A stretch of DNA of 64,000 nt from Bradyrhizobium vignae (GTDB lineage: Bacteria; Pseudomonadota; Alphaproteobacteria; Rhizobiales; Xanthobacteraceae), in NCBI RefSeq assembly GCF_004114425.1, contig NZ_RDQF01000011.1, positions 62,001 through 126,000 of the forward strand, in the 5' to 3' direction. The notes under the pieces were generated by a model. The model did no database searches and was not told the DNA's origin. It saw only the letters and a list, made by a program, of their open reading frames with translations. The translations under genes were made by a program, and so were the position numbers. Shown piece by piece: positions 1 through 8,936 of this stretch. Numbering within the stretch: the first letter of the stretch is position 1; each line of letters starts with the position of its first letter.

Positions 1-1998
1 CAACGCCTCGTCGCGGGCCTGGGAGATGAGCTGGCCGTGCACCTCAGGGCGCGCGATGCGGTAGCCGGGCAGACCGCTCTGGCGCACGCCCAGCACATCG
101 CCTTCGCCGCGCAGCTTCAGGTCCTCCTCGGCGATGCGGAAGCCGTCGGTGGTCTCGCGAATCACTTTCAGCCGCGCCTTCGACATCTCGCCGAGCGGCT
201 CACCATAGAGCAGGATGCAGGTCGAGGCTTCCGAGCCGCGCCCGATGCGGCCGCGCAGCTGGTGCAGCTGGGCGAGGCCAAAGCGCTCGGCATTCTCGAT
301 CACCATGATGGTCGCGGCCGGGACGTCGACGCCGACCTCGACCACGGTGGTGGCGACCAGGAGCCCGATCTCATGCGCAGCGAACTGGCCCATCACACGG
401 TCCTTTTCCGTGCCTTTCATCTGGCCGTGGACGAGCCCGACACGTTCGCCGAAGCGTTTTTGCAGGCTCTCGAACCGTTTGGTCGCATTGGTCAAGTGCT
501 CGGTGCCTTCGGCCTCGGATTCGTCGACCAGCGGGCAGATCCAGTAGACCAGCTTGCCGGCTTCGAGCGCGCGGCCGACACCCTCCATGACCTCGCTGAT
601 GCGGCTCATCGGCACCGCGCGGGTGTCGATCGGCTGGCGCCCGGCGGGCTTTTCGCGCAACTCGGAGATGTCCATGTCGCCGAAATAGGTCAGCACCAGC
701 GTGCGCGGGATCGGCGTCGCGCTCAACACCAGCACGTCGACGGCCTCGCCCTTGGACGTGAGCGCGAGGCGCTCGCGCACGCCAAAACGGTGCTGCTCGT
801 CGACGATGGCAAGCGCGAGATCATGGAAGATCACGTCATCCTGGATCAGCGCGTGAGTGCCGACGAGAAGGTCGATTTCGCCTTCTGCGAGCTGGGCGAT
901 GATCTCGCGCCGCTCCTTGCCCTTCTCGCGGCCGGTGAGGATCGCAACCCGCATGCCGGCGCGCTCGGCGAGCGGAGCGATGGTCTTGATGTGCTGGCGC
1001 GCCAAAATTTCCGTCGGCGCCATCAGCGCGGCCTGCTTGCCGACTTCGGCGACCGCGGCGGCCGCGAGCAGCGCGACGACCGTTTTGCCCGAGCCGACGT
1101 CGCCCTGGAGCAGGCGCAGCATGCGCACCGGCTGCTTCAGATCCTCGGCGATAGCGGCCGCGGCGCCACGCTGGGAGGGCGTCAGTGCGTAGGGCAGGGC
1201 GTCGATGATCTTGTTGCGCAGGTGGCCGTCGCCGGCATTGCGGACGCCGGCCGGCCGACGCAGCTGTGCGCGGATCAGCGCGAGCGCGAGCTGCCCGGCC
1301 AGAAGCTCATCGAACGCGAGTCGTGACCAGAACGGATGATCGGGCAAAATGTCCGTGAGCTCGACCGGTTGGTGCACACGCGTCAGCGCTTCCGCGACGG
1401 GGGGAAAATTGCAACGGCGCAGCACCTCGGGACTGATCCATTCCGGCAGAGCGGGCAGCTTCTGCAGCGCCTGCGCGATCGCGCGGCGGAGCGAGCCGAG
1501 CGCGAGCCCTTCGGTTAGCGGATAGACCGGATCGATCCCGGAGAGCTTTGAGATCGCCTCCTCGTCGAGCACGCGATCAGGATGCACGATCTGCGGGATG
1601 CCGTCATACATCTGCAGCGTTCCGGAGACGTAGCGCTTCGCGCCCATCGGCAGCAGTTTTTCGACATAGCCCGGCTTGGCGCGGAAGAAGGTCAGAACGA
1701 CATCGCCGGTGTCGTCGCTGGCGTACACCAGATAGGGGGCGCGCGCGTTGCGCGGCGGAGGCGGGCGGTGGCGATCGACGGTGACCTCCAGCGTCACCAT
1801 GGTTCCAACGGCGGCGTCGCGGATTTTTGGCCGCGCCCGGCGGTCGATGACCTGGCTCGGCAGATGCAACAGCAGATCGACCAGCCGCGGCGTCTGGCTC
1901 CGGCCGAGCAGGTACTGCAGCAGCTTGTCCTGCTTGGGACCGACGCCGGGCAGGCTGGTCACGGGAGCAAACAGTGGATTGAGCAGGCTGGGGCGCAT
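1..1998 (-). CDS. recG: ATP-dependent DNA helicase RecG (C-terminus cut off by window edge)
   Basis: RecG is a monomeric superfamily 2 helicase that reverses stalled replication forks and migrates branched DNA. The reading frame is open from the ATG at 1998 to base 1 (666 codons), so roughly the last 35 residues of a protein of about 700 are missing. The N-terminal wedge/OB region precedes the helicase core. Walker A GDVGSGKT lies near residues 299-306 and the DEQH box near 400-403, followed by RFG. The start MRPSLLNPLFAPVTSLPGVG is typical of alphaproteobacterial RecG. It is divergent from sdhE-mfd, so two repair helicases flank a short intergenic segment holding a palindromic repeat. Confidence 0.96.
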   Translation of the reverse strand, partial: MRPSLLNPLFAPVTSLPGVGPKQDKLLQYLLGRSQTPRLVDLLLHLPSQVIDRRARPKIRDAAVGTMVTLEVTVDRHRPPPPRNARAPYLVYASDDTGDVVLTFFRAKPGYVEKLLPMGAKRYVSGTLQMYDGIPQIVHPDRVLDEEAISKLSGIDPVYPLTEGLALGSLRRAIAQALQKLPALPEWISPEVLRRCNFPPVAEALTRVHQPVELTDILPDHPFWSRLAFDELLAGQLALALIRAQLRRPAGVRNAGDGHLRNKIIDALPYALTPSQRGAAAAIAEDLKQPVRMLRLLQGDVGSGKTVVALLAAAAVAEVGKQAALMAPTEILARQHIKTIAPLAERAGMRVAILTGREKGKERREIIAQLAEGEIDLLVGTHALIQDDVIFHDLALAIVDEQHRFGVRERLALTSKGEAVDVLVLSATPIPRTLVLTYFGDMDISELREKPAGRQPIDTRAVPMSRISEVMEGVGRALEAGKLVYWICPLVDESEAEGTEHLTNATKRFESLQKRFGERVGLVHGQMKGTEKDRVMGQFAAHEIGLLVATTVVEVGVDVPAATIMVIENAERFGLAQLHQLRGRIGRGSEASTCILLYGEPLGEMSKARLKVIRETTDGFRIAEEDLKLRGEGDVLGVRQSGLPGYRIARPEVHGQLISQARDEAL

Positions 1999-2021
1999 GA
2001 GACGAATCTAGGATCGTTTCG

Positions 2022-2070
2022 GCCCGTCATGCCCGGCTTTATGCCGGGCATCCACGTCTTTTTTCGTGCC
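2022..2070. repeat. Dispersed GC-rich palindromic repeat, family A (copy 1)
   Basis: An inverted repeat, ATGCCCGGC (2029-2037) against GCCGGGCAT (2043-2051), is followed by TCCACGTCTTT. The same arrangement of CCCGG palindrome plus TCCACGT appears at about 20208 and 56274, each time between genes. This looks like a Bradyrhizobium-type REP/mosaic element. It lies in the divergent recG-sdhE gap. Confidence 0.75.
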
Positions 2071-2181
2071 CTGCGCCGGCACCGGCCCATGCCAAATCGA
2101 GGGCTGACATGGCCACCCCGAGTGGCTATATCACACCCGCCCGGCACGTCCGGGCTTTCTGCGTTTGACTGGATTTGAGAC

Positions 2182-2472
2182 ATGACGGGAACGACACGAT
2201 CGAGCAGCGGCCTTGATGACCGCCGCAAGCGGCTTTTGTTCCGCTGCTGGCATCGCGGCACGCGCGAGATGGATCTGATCCTCGGCCGCTTCGCCGATGC
2301 CGAGATCGGCAATCTGTCCGACGCCGAGCTCGGTGAGCTCGAGCGCCTGCTCGAAGTCAACGATCCCGATCTCTATGCCGCCATCACCGGCGACAAGGTG
2401 CTGCCGGCCGACGTCACCGGCGCGCTGTTCGCCCGCATCAAGGCCTATCCGATCGCGGACGGCAACGCATGA
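2182..2472 (+). CDS. sdhE: FAD assembly factor SdhE (succinate dehydrogenase flavinylation)
   Basis: This 96-residue protein belongs to the SdhE/YgfY family, which promotes covalent attachment of FAD to the succinate dehydrogenase flavoprotein in the cytoplasm. The family RGxxE signature is present as RGTREMD near residues 26-32, followed by an acidic helical segment with DLILGRF and ELERLLEVNDPDLYAAI. The size is normal. The stop codon overlaps the mfd start codon (ATGA at 2469-2472), so the two genes are probably translationally coupled. The sdhE-mfd arrangement recurs in Rhizobiales according to family knowledge and was not checked here. Confidence 0.93.
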   Translation: MTGTTRSSSGLDDRRKRLLFRCWHRGTREMDLILGRFADAEIGNLSDAELGELERLLEVNDPDLYAAITGDKVLPADVTGALFARIKAYPIADGNA

Positions 2473-5400
2473 AGCAGGGCATGAAATCTCCGGCTGAGCT
2501 GCTCGCGCCCGGCCGCGCGCTGACGCTCGCCAATGTCGCAGAAGGCGCGGAAGGCCTCGTCGTCTCCGATCTCGCCCGCGCCATTGCGGCGCGGCCGAAG
2601 AAGCCGGCGGTCAGCCTCGCGGTGGTCTGCCGCGACGGCGGGCGCATGCAGCAGCTCGAACGCGCACTGCAATTCTTTGCGCCCGATCTGCCGGTGCTGA
2701 CCTTTCCGGCCTGGGATTGCCAGCCCTATGACCGCGTCTCGCCGCATGGTGGCATCCTCGCGCAGCGCCTGACCACGCTGGCGCGGCTGGCCTCGCTCAG
2801 CGGCAGCGACAAGCCACTGATCGTGCTGACCACGGTGAACGCCGTGGTGCAGCGCGTGCCCGCACGCGAGCTCGTCGCGGCGCAGGCGCTGTCGGTCGCA
2901 CCGGGCAACGTCGTGCCGATGGACACCGTCGTCGCCTGGCTCGAGCACAACGGCTACAACCGTTCCTCGACCGTGCGCGAGCCCGGCGAATACGCCGTGC
3001 GCGGCGGCATCCTCGACCTGTTTCCGGCCGGGCTCGAGCAGCCGGTCCGCTTCGACTTCTTCGGCGACAGCCTGGAATCGATCCGCTCCTTCGATGCCGA
3101 GACCCAGCGCACGCTGCTCGACATGCGCTCGCTCGATCTCGTGCCGGTCTCCGAGTTCCAGCTCGTCACCGATACCATCCGCCGTTTCCGTATGGGCTAT
3201 GTCGCCGAGTTCGGCGCGCCCGAGCGTGATGATGCGCTCTACGAGGCCGTCAGCGAAGGCCGCCGCCATCCCGGCATGGAGCACTGGCTGCCGCTGTTCC
3301 AGGACCGCATGGACACGCTGTTCGATTATCTGCAAGGCGCGACTGTTGCGATCGAGCCGCAGGCCGAGGACGCCGTCCGCGAGCGGTTCAAGCAGATCCT
3401 CGACTACTACCAGGCCCGCCGCGAGGCGATGGAGCATCCCGGCGGCGGCGCCATCTACAAGCCGCTGCCGCCCGACCGGCTCTATCTGACCGACGAGGAA
3501 TGGACCAGGCGCCTCGGCGAGATCCCGTTGGCTCGTCTGACGCAATTCTCGGTGCCGACCGACGGCACCGGCGTCGTCGATGCCGGCGCGCGCAAGGGCC
3601 GCGATTTCGCGCCGGAGCGCAACGACACAAGCGTCAACGTGTTCGAGTCCGTGGTCAGCCACGTCATGGCACTGCAGGCGCAGCGCAAGAAGGTGGTGAT
3701 TGCGCTGTGGACCGAAGGCTCGCGCGACCGCATGACCTCGATGCTGCGCGACCACAAGCTCGCCCATACCACCAGCGTCAACAGCTGGCGCACGGTGCAG
3801 GCGACGCCGCGCAACGAGACCATGCTGGCCGTGCTCGGCCTCGAAAGCGGTTTCGAGACCGACGAGATCGCTGTCATCAGCGAGCAGGACATCTTGGGCG
3901 ACCGCCTGGTGCGGCCGCGCAAGGCGAGCCGCAAGCTCGACAATTTCATCTCGGAGGTGACGAGTCTGGCTGCCGGCGACATCGTCGTCCATGTCGAGCA
4001 CGGCATCGGCCGCTTCATCGGCTTGCAGACGCTCGACGTTGCCGGCGCGCCGCATGACTGCCTCGAGCTGCATTATGCCGCCGAGACCAAGTTGTTCCTC
4101 CCGGTCGAGAACATCGAGCTCTTGTCGCGCTACGGCTCCGATCAGACCAGTGTCGAGCTCGATCGTCTCGGCGGTTCGGGCTGGCAGACCCGCAAGGCTA
4201 AACTCAAGAACCGCATCCGCGAGATCGCGGGCGAGCTGATCAAGATCGCGGCCGAGCGCATGCTGCACGAGGCGCCGAAATTGCCGGTGCAGCAGGGTCT
4301 CTATGACGAATTCTGCGCGCGCTTTCCCTATGACGAGACCGAGGACCAGCTCGGCGCCATCGAGTCCACGCTGAAGGATCTCGAAAAGGGCCGCCCCATG
4401 GACCGGCTGATCTGCGGCGACGTCGGCTTCGGCAAGACCGAGGTGGCGCTGCGCGCCGCCTTTGCGGTGGCGCTCGACGGCAAGCAAGTCGCGGTCGTGG
4501 TGCCGACCACGCTGCTGGCGCGCCAGCACTACAGGACCTTCGTCGAGCGGTTCAAAGGCTTCCCGGTCAACATCGCGCAGGCCTCACGGCTGATCCCCAC
4601 CAAACAGCTCAACGAGGTGAAGAAGGGCATTGCCGACGGCTCCGTCGACATCGTCGTCGGCACGCACGCGCTGCTCGGCAAGACCATCAAATTCCGCGAC
4701 CTTGGCCTGCTCATCGTCGACGAGGAGCAGCATTTCGGCGTCAGCCACAAGGAGCGGCTGAAGGCGCTGCGTGCCGAGGTCCACGTGCTGACGCTGTCGG
4801 CGACGCCGATCCCGCGGACGCTGCAGCTGGCGCTGACCGGCGTCCGCGAGCTCTCGATCATCGCCTCGCCCCCTGTCGACCGACTTGCGGTGCGCACCTT
4901 CGTCGCCCCGCACGATCCCTTGATGATCCGCGAGGCGCTCTTGCGCGAGCGCTATCGCGGCGGCCAGGCGTTCTACGTGGTGCCGCGCATCGACGACCTC
5001 GCCGAGGTCAAGGACTTCCTCGACAAGAACGTGCCGGAGATGAAGGTCGCGGTCGCGCACGGCCAGATGCCGCCCGCCGTGATCGAGGACATCATGACCG
5101 CATTCTACGACGGCAAGTTCGACATTCTGCTGTCCACGACGATTGTCGAGTCGGGCCTCGACATCCCCAACGCCAACACGTTGATCGTGCACCGCGCCGA
5201 CATGTTTGGCCTCGCCCAGCTCTACCAGCTCCGCGGCCGCGTCGGCCGCTCCAAGCTGCGCGCCTATGCGCTGTTCACGCTGCCGGCGCAGCAGAAGATC
5301 ACCGCGCAGGCCGAGCGCCGGCTCACCGTGCTGCAATCGCTGGAGACACTGGGCGCCGGCTTCCAGCTCGCCTCGCACGACCTCGACATCCGCGGCGCCG

Positions 5401-5987
5401 GCAATCTGCTCGGCGAGGAACAGTCCGGCCACATCAAGGAGGTCGGCTTCGAGCTCTACCAGTCGATGCTGGAGGAGGCGATCGTCAATCTCAAGGCCGG
5501 CGTCTCCGAGCCCGCCGCCGACCGCTGGTCGCCGCAGATCACCATCGGCATGCCCGTGCTCATCCCCGAGGATTACGTCAGCGACCTCTCGGTGCGGCTG
5601 TCGCTGTACCGGCGTCTTGCCGATCTCGACACCGAGGAGGAGATCGAGAACTTCGGCGCCGAGATGCGCGATCGCTTCGGCGTGCTGCCGGACGAGGTGC
5701 GCTACCTCTTCAAGGTCGCCGCGATCAAGGCGTTCTGCCGACGCGCCAATGTCGAGAAGATCGACGCCGGCCCGAAGGGCGCCGTCATCGTCTTCCGCGA
5801 CAATTCCTTCGCCCATCCCGACCGCCTCGTGACCTTCATCCGCAGCCATGGCCAGGCCGCCAAGGTGCGGCCCGACATGAAGGTGGTGTTCCTGCAGGAC
5901 TGGGAGACGCCGGAAGAGCGCCTCGCCGGCACGACCGAGATCATGCGGCAGCTGGCGCAGCTCGCCGAGAGCAAGAAGGCGGCGTAG
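2469..5987 (+). CDS. mfd: Transcription-repair coupling factor Mfd
   Basis: The 1172-residue Mfd translocase removes RNA polymerase stalled at DNA lesions and recruits UvrA. An N-terminal UvrB-homology region is followed by the RNA-polymerase-interacting domain (around residues 480-560). The RecG-like translocase module has Walker A GDVGFGKT at residues 650-657 and the DEEQ box at 751-754, followed by HFG. Helicase motifs VESGLDIPNAN and QLYQLRGRVGRS follow, and the C-terminal TRCF domain ends the protein. The length is typical of the family. The start overlaps the sdhE stop by 4 bp. Confidence 0.97.
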   Translation: MKQGMKSPAELLAPGRALTLANVAEGAEGLVVSDLARAIAARPKKPAVSLAVVCRDGGRMQQLERALQFFAPDLPVLTFPAWDCQPYDRVSPHGGILAQRLTTLARLASLSGSDKPLIVLTTVNAVVQRVPARELVAAQALSVAPGNVVPMDTVVAWLEHNGYNRSSTVREPGEYAVRGGILDLFPAGLEQPVRFDFFGDSLESIRSFDAETQRTLLDMRSLDLVPVSEFQLVTDTIRRFRMGYVAEFGAPERDDALYEAVSEGRRHPGMEHWLPLFQDRMDTLFDYLQGATVAIEPQAEDAVRERFKQILDYYQARREAMEHPGGGAIYKPLPPDRLYLTDEEWTRRLGEIPLARLTQFSVPTDGTGVVDAGARKGRDFAPERNDTSVNVFESVVSHVMALQAQRKKVVIALWTEGSRDRMTSMLRDHKLAHTTSVNSWRTVQATPRNETMLAVLGLESGFETDEIAVISEQDILGDRLVRPRKASRKLDNFISEVTSLAAGDIVVHVEHGIGRFIGLQTLDVAGAPHDCLELHYAAETKLFLPVENIELLSRYGSDQTSVELDRLGGSGWQTRKAKLKNRIREIAGELIKIAAERMLHEAPKLPVQQGLYDEFCARFPYDETEDQLGAIESTLKDLEKGRPMDRLICGDVGFGKTEVALRAAFAVALDGKQVAVVVPTTLLARQHYRTFVERFKGFPVNIAQASRLIPTKQLNEVKKGIADGSVDIVVGTHALLGKTIKFRDLGLLIVDEEQHFGVSHKERLKALRAEVHVLTLSATPIPRTLQLALTGVRELSIIASPPVDRLAVRTFVAPHDPLMIREALLRERYRGGQAFYVVPRIDDLAEVKDFLDKNVPEMKVAVAHGQMPPAVIEDIMTAFYDGKFDILLSTTIVESGLDIPNANTLIVHRADMFGLAQLYQLRGRVGRSKLRAYALFTLPAQQKITAQAERRLTVLQSLETLGAGFQLASHDLDIRGAGNLLGEEQSGHIKEVGFELYQSMLEEAIVNLKAGVSEPAADRWSPQITIGMPVLIPEDYVSDLSVRLSLYRRLADLDTEEEIENFGAEMRDRFGVLPDEVRYLFKVAAIKAFCRRANVEKIDAGPKGAVIVFRDNSFAHPDRLVTFIRSHGQAAKVRPDMKVVFLQDWETPEERLAGTTEIMRQLAQLAESKKAA

Positions 5988-6004
5988 GGCACCAGTCTCA
6001 CCAC

Positions 6005-6090
6005 GTCATTGCGTGGAGCCCTTGCGACGAAGCAATCCAGAATCTTCCCACAGAGACAGTCTGGATTTGCTTCGCTGCGCTCGCAATGAC
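6005..6090. repeat. Dispersed repeat, family B (TCATTGCG...CGCAATGA element)
   Basis: The terminal inverted repeat GTCATTGCG (6005-6013) pairs with CGCAATGAC (6082-6090). Inside, GCGACGAAGCAATCCAGA faces TCTGGATTTGCTTCG, so almost the whole element can fold into one long hairpin. It lies between the convergent mfd and GGDEF-like genes. Similar mobile palindromes are abundant in Bradyrhizobium and Rhodopseudomonas intergenic regions (general knowledge). Confidence 0.75.
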
Positions 6091-6119
6091 GGTGCTTGTT
6101 GCGATAGCGCGCGAGAAAA

Positions 6120-7361
6120 CTACGAGGCCGCCCGCGACGCGTCCGCCGACAGCCGCGCCAGCAGTGACCTTGCCGTATCCGACGGCGATAGCGAGTCCAC
6201 GCTGACGACGGGATCGCTGCGCATCTCGTGCTTGCCATTGGACGTGTGCCGCATCACCGCGGACAGGCGGCGGGCGATCATATGAGCGGTGCGGAAGTCG
6301 GTCTCCGCGAACACGACGATGACGGAGCCGTCCTTCTGTGCCGCGCCAAAATCCATCTGGCGCATCAGGCGGCTGAGGATACGTGCGGCATCGAGCTGGG
6401 CGCGGGAATTATTGGGATCGAAGGCGAAGCGGGCGACCGAGAGGCCGCCGCCGCGGGCGAGCGTCTGCTCCACTGCCTTGGCAAAATCCCGGGCAAAGGC
6501 TTCCGTCGTGAGCAGGCCGCTGCGTGGATCGAGCCAGCCGCCGGCATCGATTGAGCGCAGCGTGCGGCTCAGCTGCGCTTCCATCGCGTGCTGGCGGATC
6601 AAGGGCAGCGCGTTGGCGGCGACCTTGGCCGGCTCGCCCTGGATCAGCTCGAGATTGGGCAGGTCGTAAGTTTGCGCCAGCTGGTGCGCGGTGACGATCA
6701 CGGGCAGGCTGCGGAAGCGGGTGTCCTCCGCGAGCACCGTGAGGAAGGCATCGGTCACGCGCGCGGTGAAACCTTCGGCGAGCACAACGCCGTCGAGGTC
6801 GCGGGTGTTGAGGTGTTTGGCGGCGGCCTCGATCGAGAGCGCGCCGACCACGCCGACGCGCTCACCCAGCGCGACGGAGAGCGCGGGATAGGCAGCGCCG
6901 CGACCGATCAGCAGCACGGTGGCGTCGCGTGCGGGATCGCCCGCCGGCAGCGTGACCTTCGCTTCCGGCAGCCGGCGCAGCACCGTTGCATGCAGTGTGC
7001 GCACGCGTAGCGCGGCACGGAGCCGCGCGATCAGGCGGTCGGGATTGCCGCCGCGCGAGGAGAAGGGCAGGGCGTTGTGCGGCAGCATGCCCGCCGCATT
7101 CAGGGCCACCAAGGGAACGTAAGGCGATTGATCGGCGATCTTCCTTGCGAGGAGCGTCACATGCGGCTCGTGTCCGGCATGCATCGCGGCGAGAACCGCG
7201 GCCGGCTGCACCGCTTCGACCGCGCGCGCCGCGCCGGCCCAATCGCTGTCGACCACGGGAAACAGCCGGGCCTCGTCCAGCGCCGCCACGAAGGCCGGGC
7301 GCTGGGCATCGGACACAAACAGGATCGGGCCCGCCTGGGACATCAATAGACTCGAGATCAC
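6120..7361 (-). CDS. Receiver-like protein with degenerate GGDEF domain
   Basis: This is a 413-residue protein. The first 270 residues resemble two receiver-like folds (ILFVSDAQRPAFVAALDEA and a second beginning at VLLIGRGAA). The C-terminal part begins LDPRSGLLTTEAFARDF, which aligns with the usual start of a GGDEF domain. Where the active-site GG(D/E)EF should be, the sequence reads QKDGSVIVVFAETD, so the catalytic signature is absent. Diguanylate cyclase activity is therefore unlikely, and a regulatory or structural role is the better inference. The gene is monocistronic on the minus strand. Confidence 0.75.
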   Translation of the reverse strand: MISSLLMSQAGPILFVSDAQRPAFVAALDEARLFPVVDSDWAGAARAVEAVQPAAVLAAMHAGHEPHVTLLARKIADQSPYVPLVALNAAGMLPHNALPFSSRGGNPDRLIARLRAALRVRTLHATVLRRLPEAKVTLPAGDPARDATVLLIGRGAAYPALSVALGERVGVVGALSIEAAAKHLNTRDLDGVVLAEGFTARVTDAFLTVLAEDTRFRSLPVIVTAHQLAQTYDLPNLELIQGEPAKVAANALPLIRQHAMEAQLSRTLRSIDAGGWLDPRSGLLTTEAFARDFAKAVEQTLARGGGLSVARFAFDPNNSRAQLDAARILSRLMRQMDFGAAQKDGSVIVVFAETDFRTAHMIARRLSAVMRHTSNGKHEMRSDPVVSVDSLSPSDTARSLLARLSADASRAAS

Positions 7362-7429
7362 GCAACAGATGCCGCGCAGTCTAGTCGGGTCGCCTTAATG
7401 CTGCGTCAATGTGACAGGCGAAACTGTGC

Positions 7430-8932
7430 TCAAGCAGGCCCGGAGCGGTCGCGAAAAGCCTCAACCATCAGGGGGTTAAGCCCGAGCTCGCTGAGCGCCT
7501 CGCGGGCGCGGGCATTGTCCTGGGCGCGCCCGGCAAGCCGGTGCCCGGAGAGGCGGTCGGGCAGCGCCGTGAGCAGGGCGCCCTGGCCGAGCCGGCGCGC
7601 CCATTCCTGGAGATCGTTGGAGAGGAAACGGTAGCCGCCGACCGCCATGATGCCGGAAGGCGGCGCGGTGATGCAGATTGCGCCGCTGGTACGGTCGAGC
7701 CGCGCCGCATAGCCGGTGTCGACATAATCGCGCGGCGGCTGCGCCGTCAGCGTCTCGCCGACCGGCTGCGGCGGGGCATAAGCTGCGATCGGTACCATCG
7801 GCCCGCGCAGGCCGAGCGTGCCCTTCGAGGTCAGCAGGATCTCGCCGGCGATGGAGGAGCCCGACTGCTCGCGCGGGGCGCCGTGCGGCCCGGGCATCAC
7901 CGGCACCGGCATGCCGTCCTCGCCGCGGCGGGCGCCGAACAATCCGGCCTCGCCGAACAGATAGACGTCGGTCAGCGGTGCATGCGGCGCGATCCAGGCA
8001 TCGCTCGCCGCGACCTGCTCGGGCGCGCGCCACAGGCCGATGACGTTGCGTAAGCTCGGCATCCGCGCCGCCAGGCCGGCATCGCCGAGGCGCAGCGCGA
8101 ACTGTGCGGGCGCGATCAGCACCTCGCACTCGTGCTCGTTGATCTGCTGCTCCAGCACCTCGTTGTCGAAGGGATGATGCAGCGCCAGCGTTCCGCCCGA
8201 GAGCAGCCACACCGCGAGGGAGGAGGCGAGGCCTGCAAACGACATCGGCGTGAATGCCGCCATCACGGTTGCGCCTTGCTTGATGTCGGCTTCGAGCGAC
8301 ATCGCGAGGCCACCGGCAATCAGGCTGAAATGCGGCCGCGGCACGGGGCGAAAGCCCTCCGCGGTGACGTCGAAGGAGATCATCGCCGCCTTGCGGCCGT
8401 CCTGGATCACGGCGCGCGTGGTGCCGGGCGGGCGGGCCAGAACGTCGTCGAGCGAAGCCATGCCCTCGGGCAGATTGCCTCCGAAGCCGCAGACATGACG
8501 GATCGAGAACGCCTCGGCAGCGGCGTGCATCGCGAGGTCTGCATGGCCGATGCCGTCGACCGTGCTCATGGTGACGATGGCGCGCGCCGCGGTGCGGTTG
8601 AGCGCCGCGGTCAGTTCCGCATGGCGCCACAGCAGCGGCAGCACGGCGACGACGAGGCCGGCGCGATGGGCGGCGAGCACGGTGAGCACGAACTCGACCG
8701 TGTTCGGCAACTGGATCGCAACGATGGAATTGGCCGGCAGCCCCGATTCGACGAAATGCGCCGACAGTGCCTCGATGGCCGTGTCGGCCTCGGCGTAGCT
8801 CATCCGCCGCGGCTGATGCCCGGTGACGCGCGCCTTGTTGAGGGGATCGAGCAGAGCGGTTGCGTGCGGCTGCCGCGTCAGCGTGCGCTGAAACAGCGTG
8901 TCGAGCGTCGGCGATATTGCTGGCTGGTTCAC
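7430..8932 (-). CDS. Adenylate-forming (AMP-binding) family protein with degenerate active site
   Basis: The 500-residue protein has the layout of class I adenylate-forming enzymes such as acyl-CoA ligases. It has an N-terminal region like ATALLDPLNKARVT, then MSYAEADTAIEALS and VAIQLPNTVEFVLTVLAAHRAG. The P-loop that should read TSGTTGxPKG is replaced by SFDVTAEGFRPV (about residues 186-197), and the later TGD motif reads DTGYAARLD. Activity as a classical ligase is doubtful. It starts 4 bp after the stop of the upstream yejA-type gene, so the two are probably cotranscribed. A non-catalytic or altered-specificity role is inferred. Confidence 0.72.
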   Translation of the reverse strand: MNQPAISPTLDTLFQRTLTRQPHATALLDPLNKARVTGHQPRRMSYAEADTAIEALSAHFVESGLPANSIVAIQLPNTVEFVLTVLAAHRAGLVVAVLPLLWRHAELTAALNRTAARAIVTMSTVDGIGHADLAMHAAAEAFSIRHVCGFGGNLPEGMASLDDVLARPPGTTRAVIQDGRKAAMISFDVTAEGFRPVPRPHFSLIAGGLAMSLEADIKQGATVMAAFTPMSFAGLASSLAVWLLSGGTLALHHPFDNEVLEQQINEHECEVLIAPAQFALRLGDAGLAARMPSLRNVIGLWRAPEQVAASDAWIAPHAPLTDVYLFGEAGLFGARRGEDGMPVPVMPGPHGAPREQSGSSIAGEILLTSKGTLGLRGPMVPIAAYAPPQPVGETLTAQPPRDYVDTGYAARLDRTSGAICITAPPSGIMAVGGYRFLSNDLQEWARRLGQGALLTALPDRLSGHRLAGRAQDNARAREALSELGLNPLMVEAFRDRSGPA

Positions 8933-8936
8933 GGCG

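Noticed and set aside
2445..4529. Long open frame of 694 codons antisense to mfd
   Set aside because: High-GC antisense artefact: Asp/Arg/Ala/Leu-rich composition, no motifs, and the opposite strand encodes a complete Mfd.
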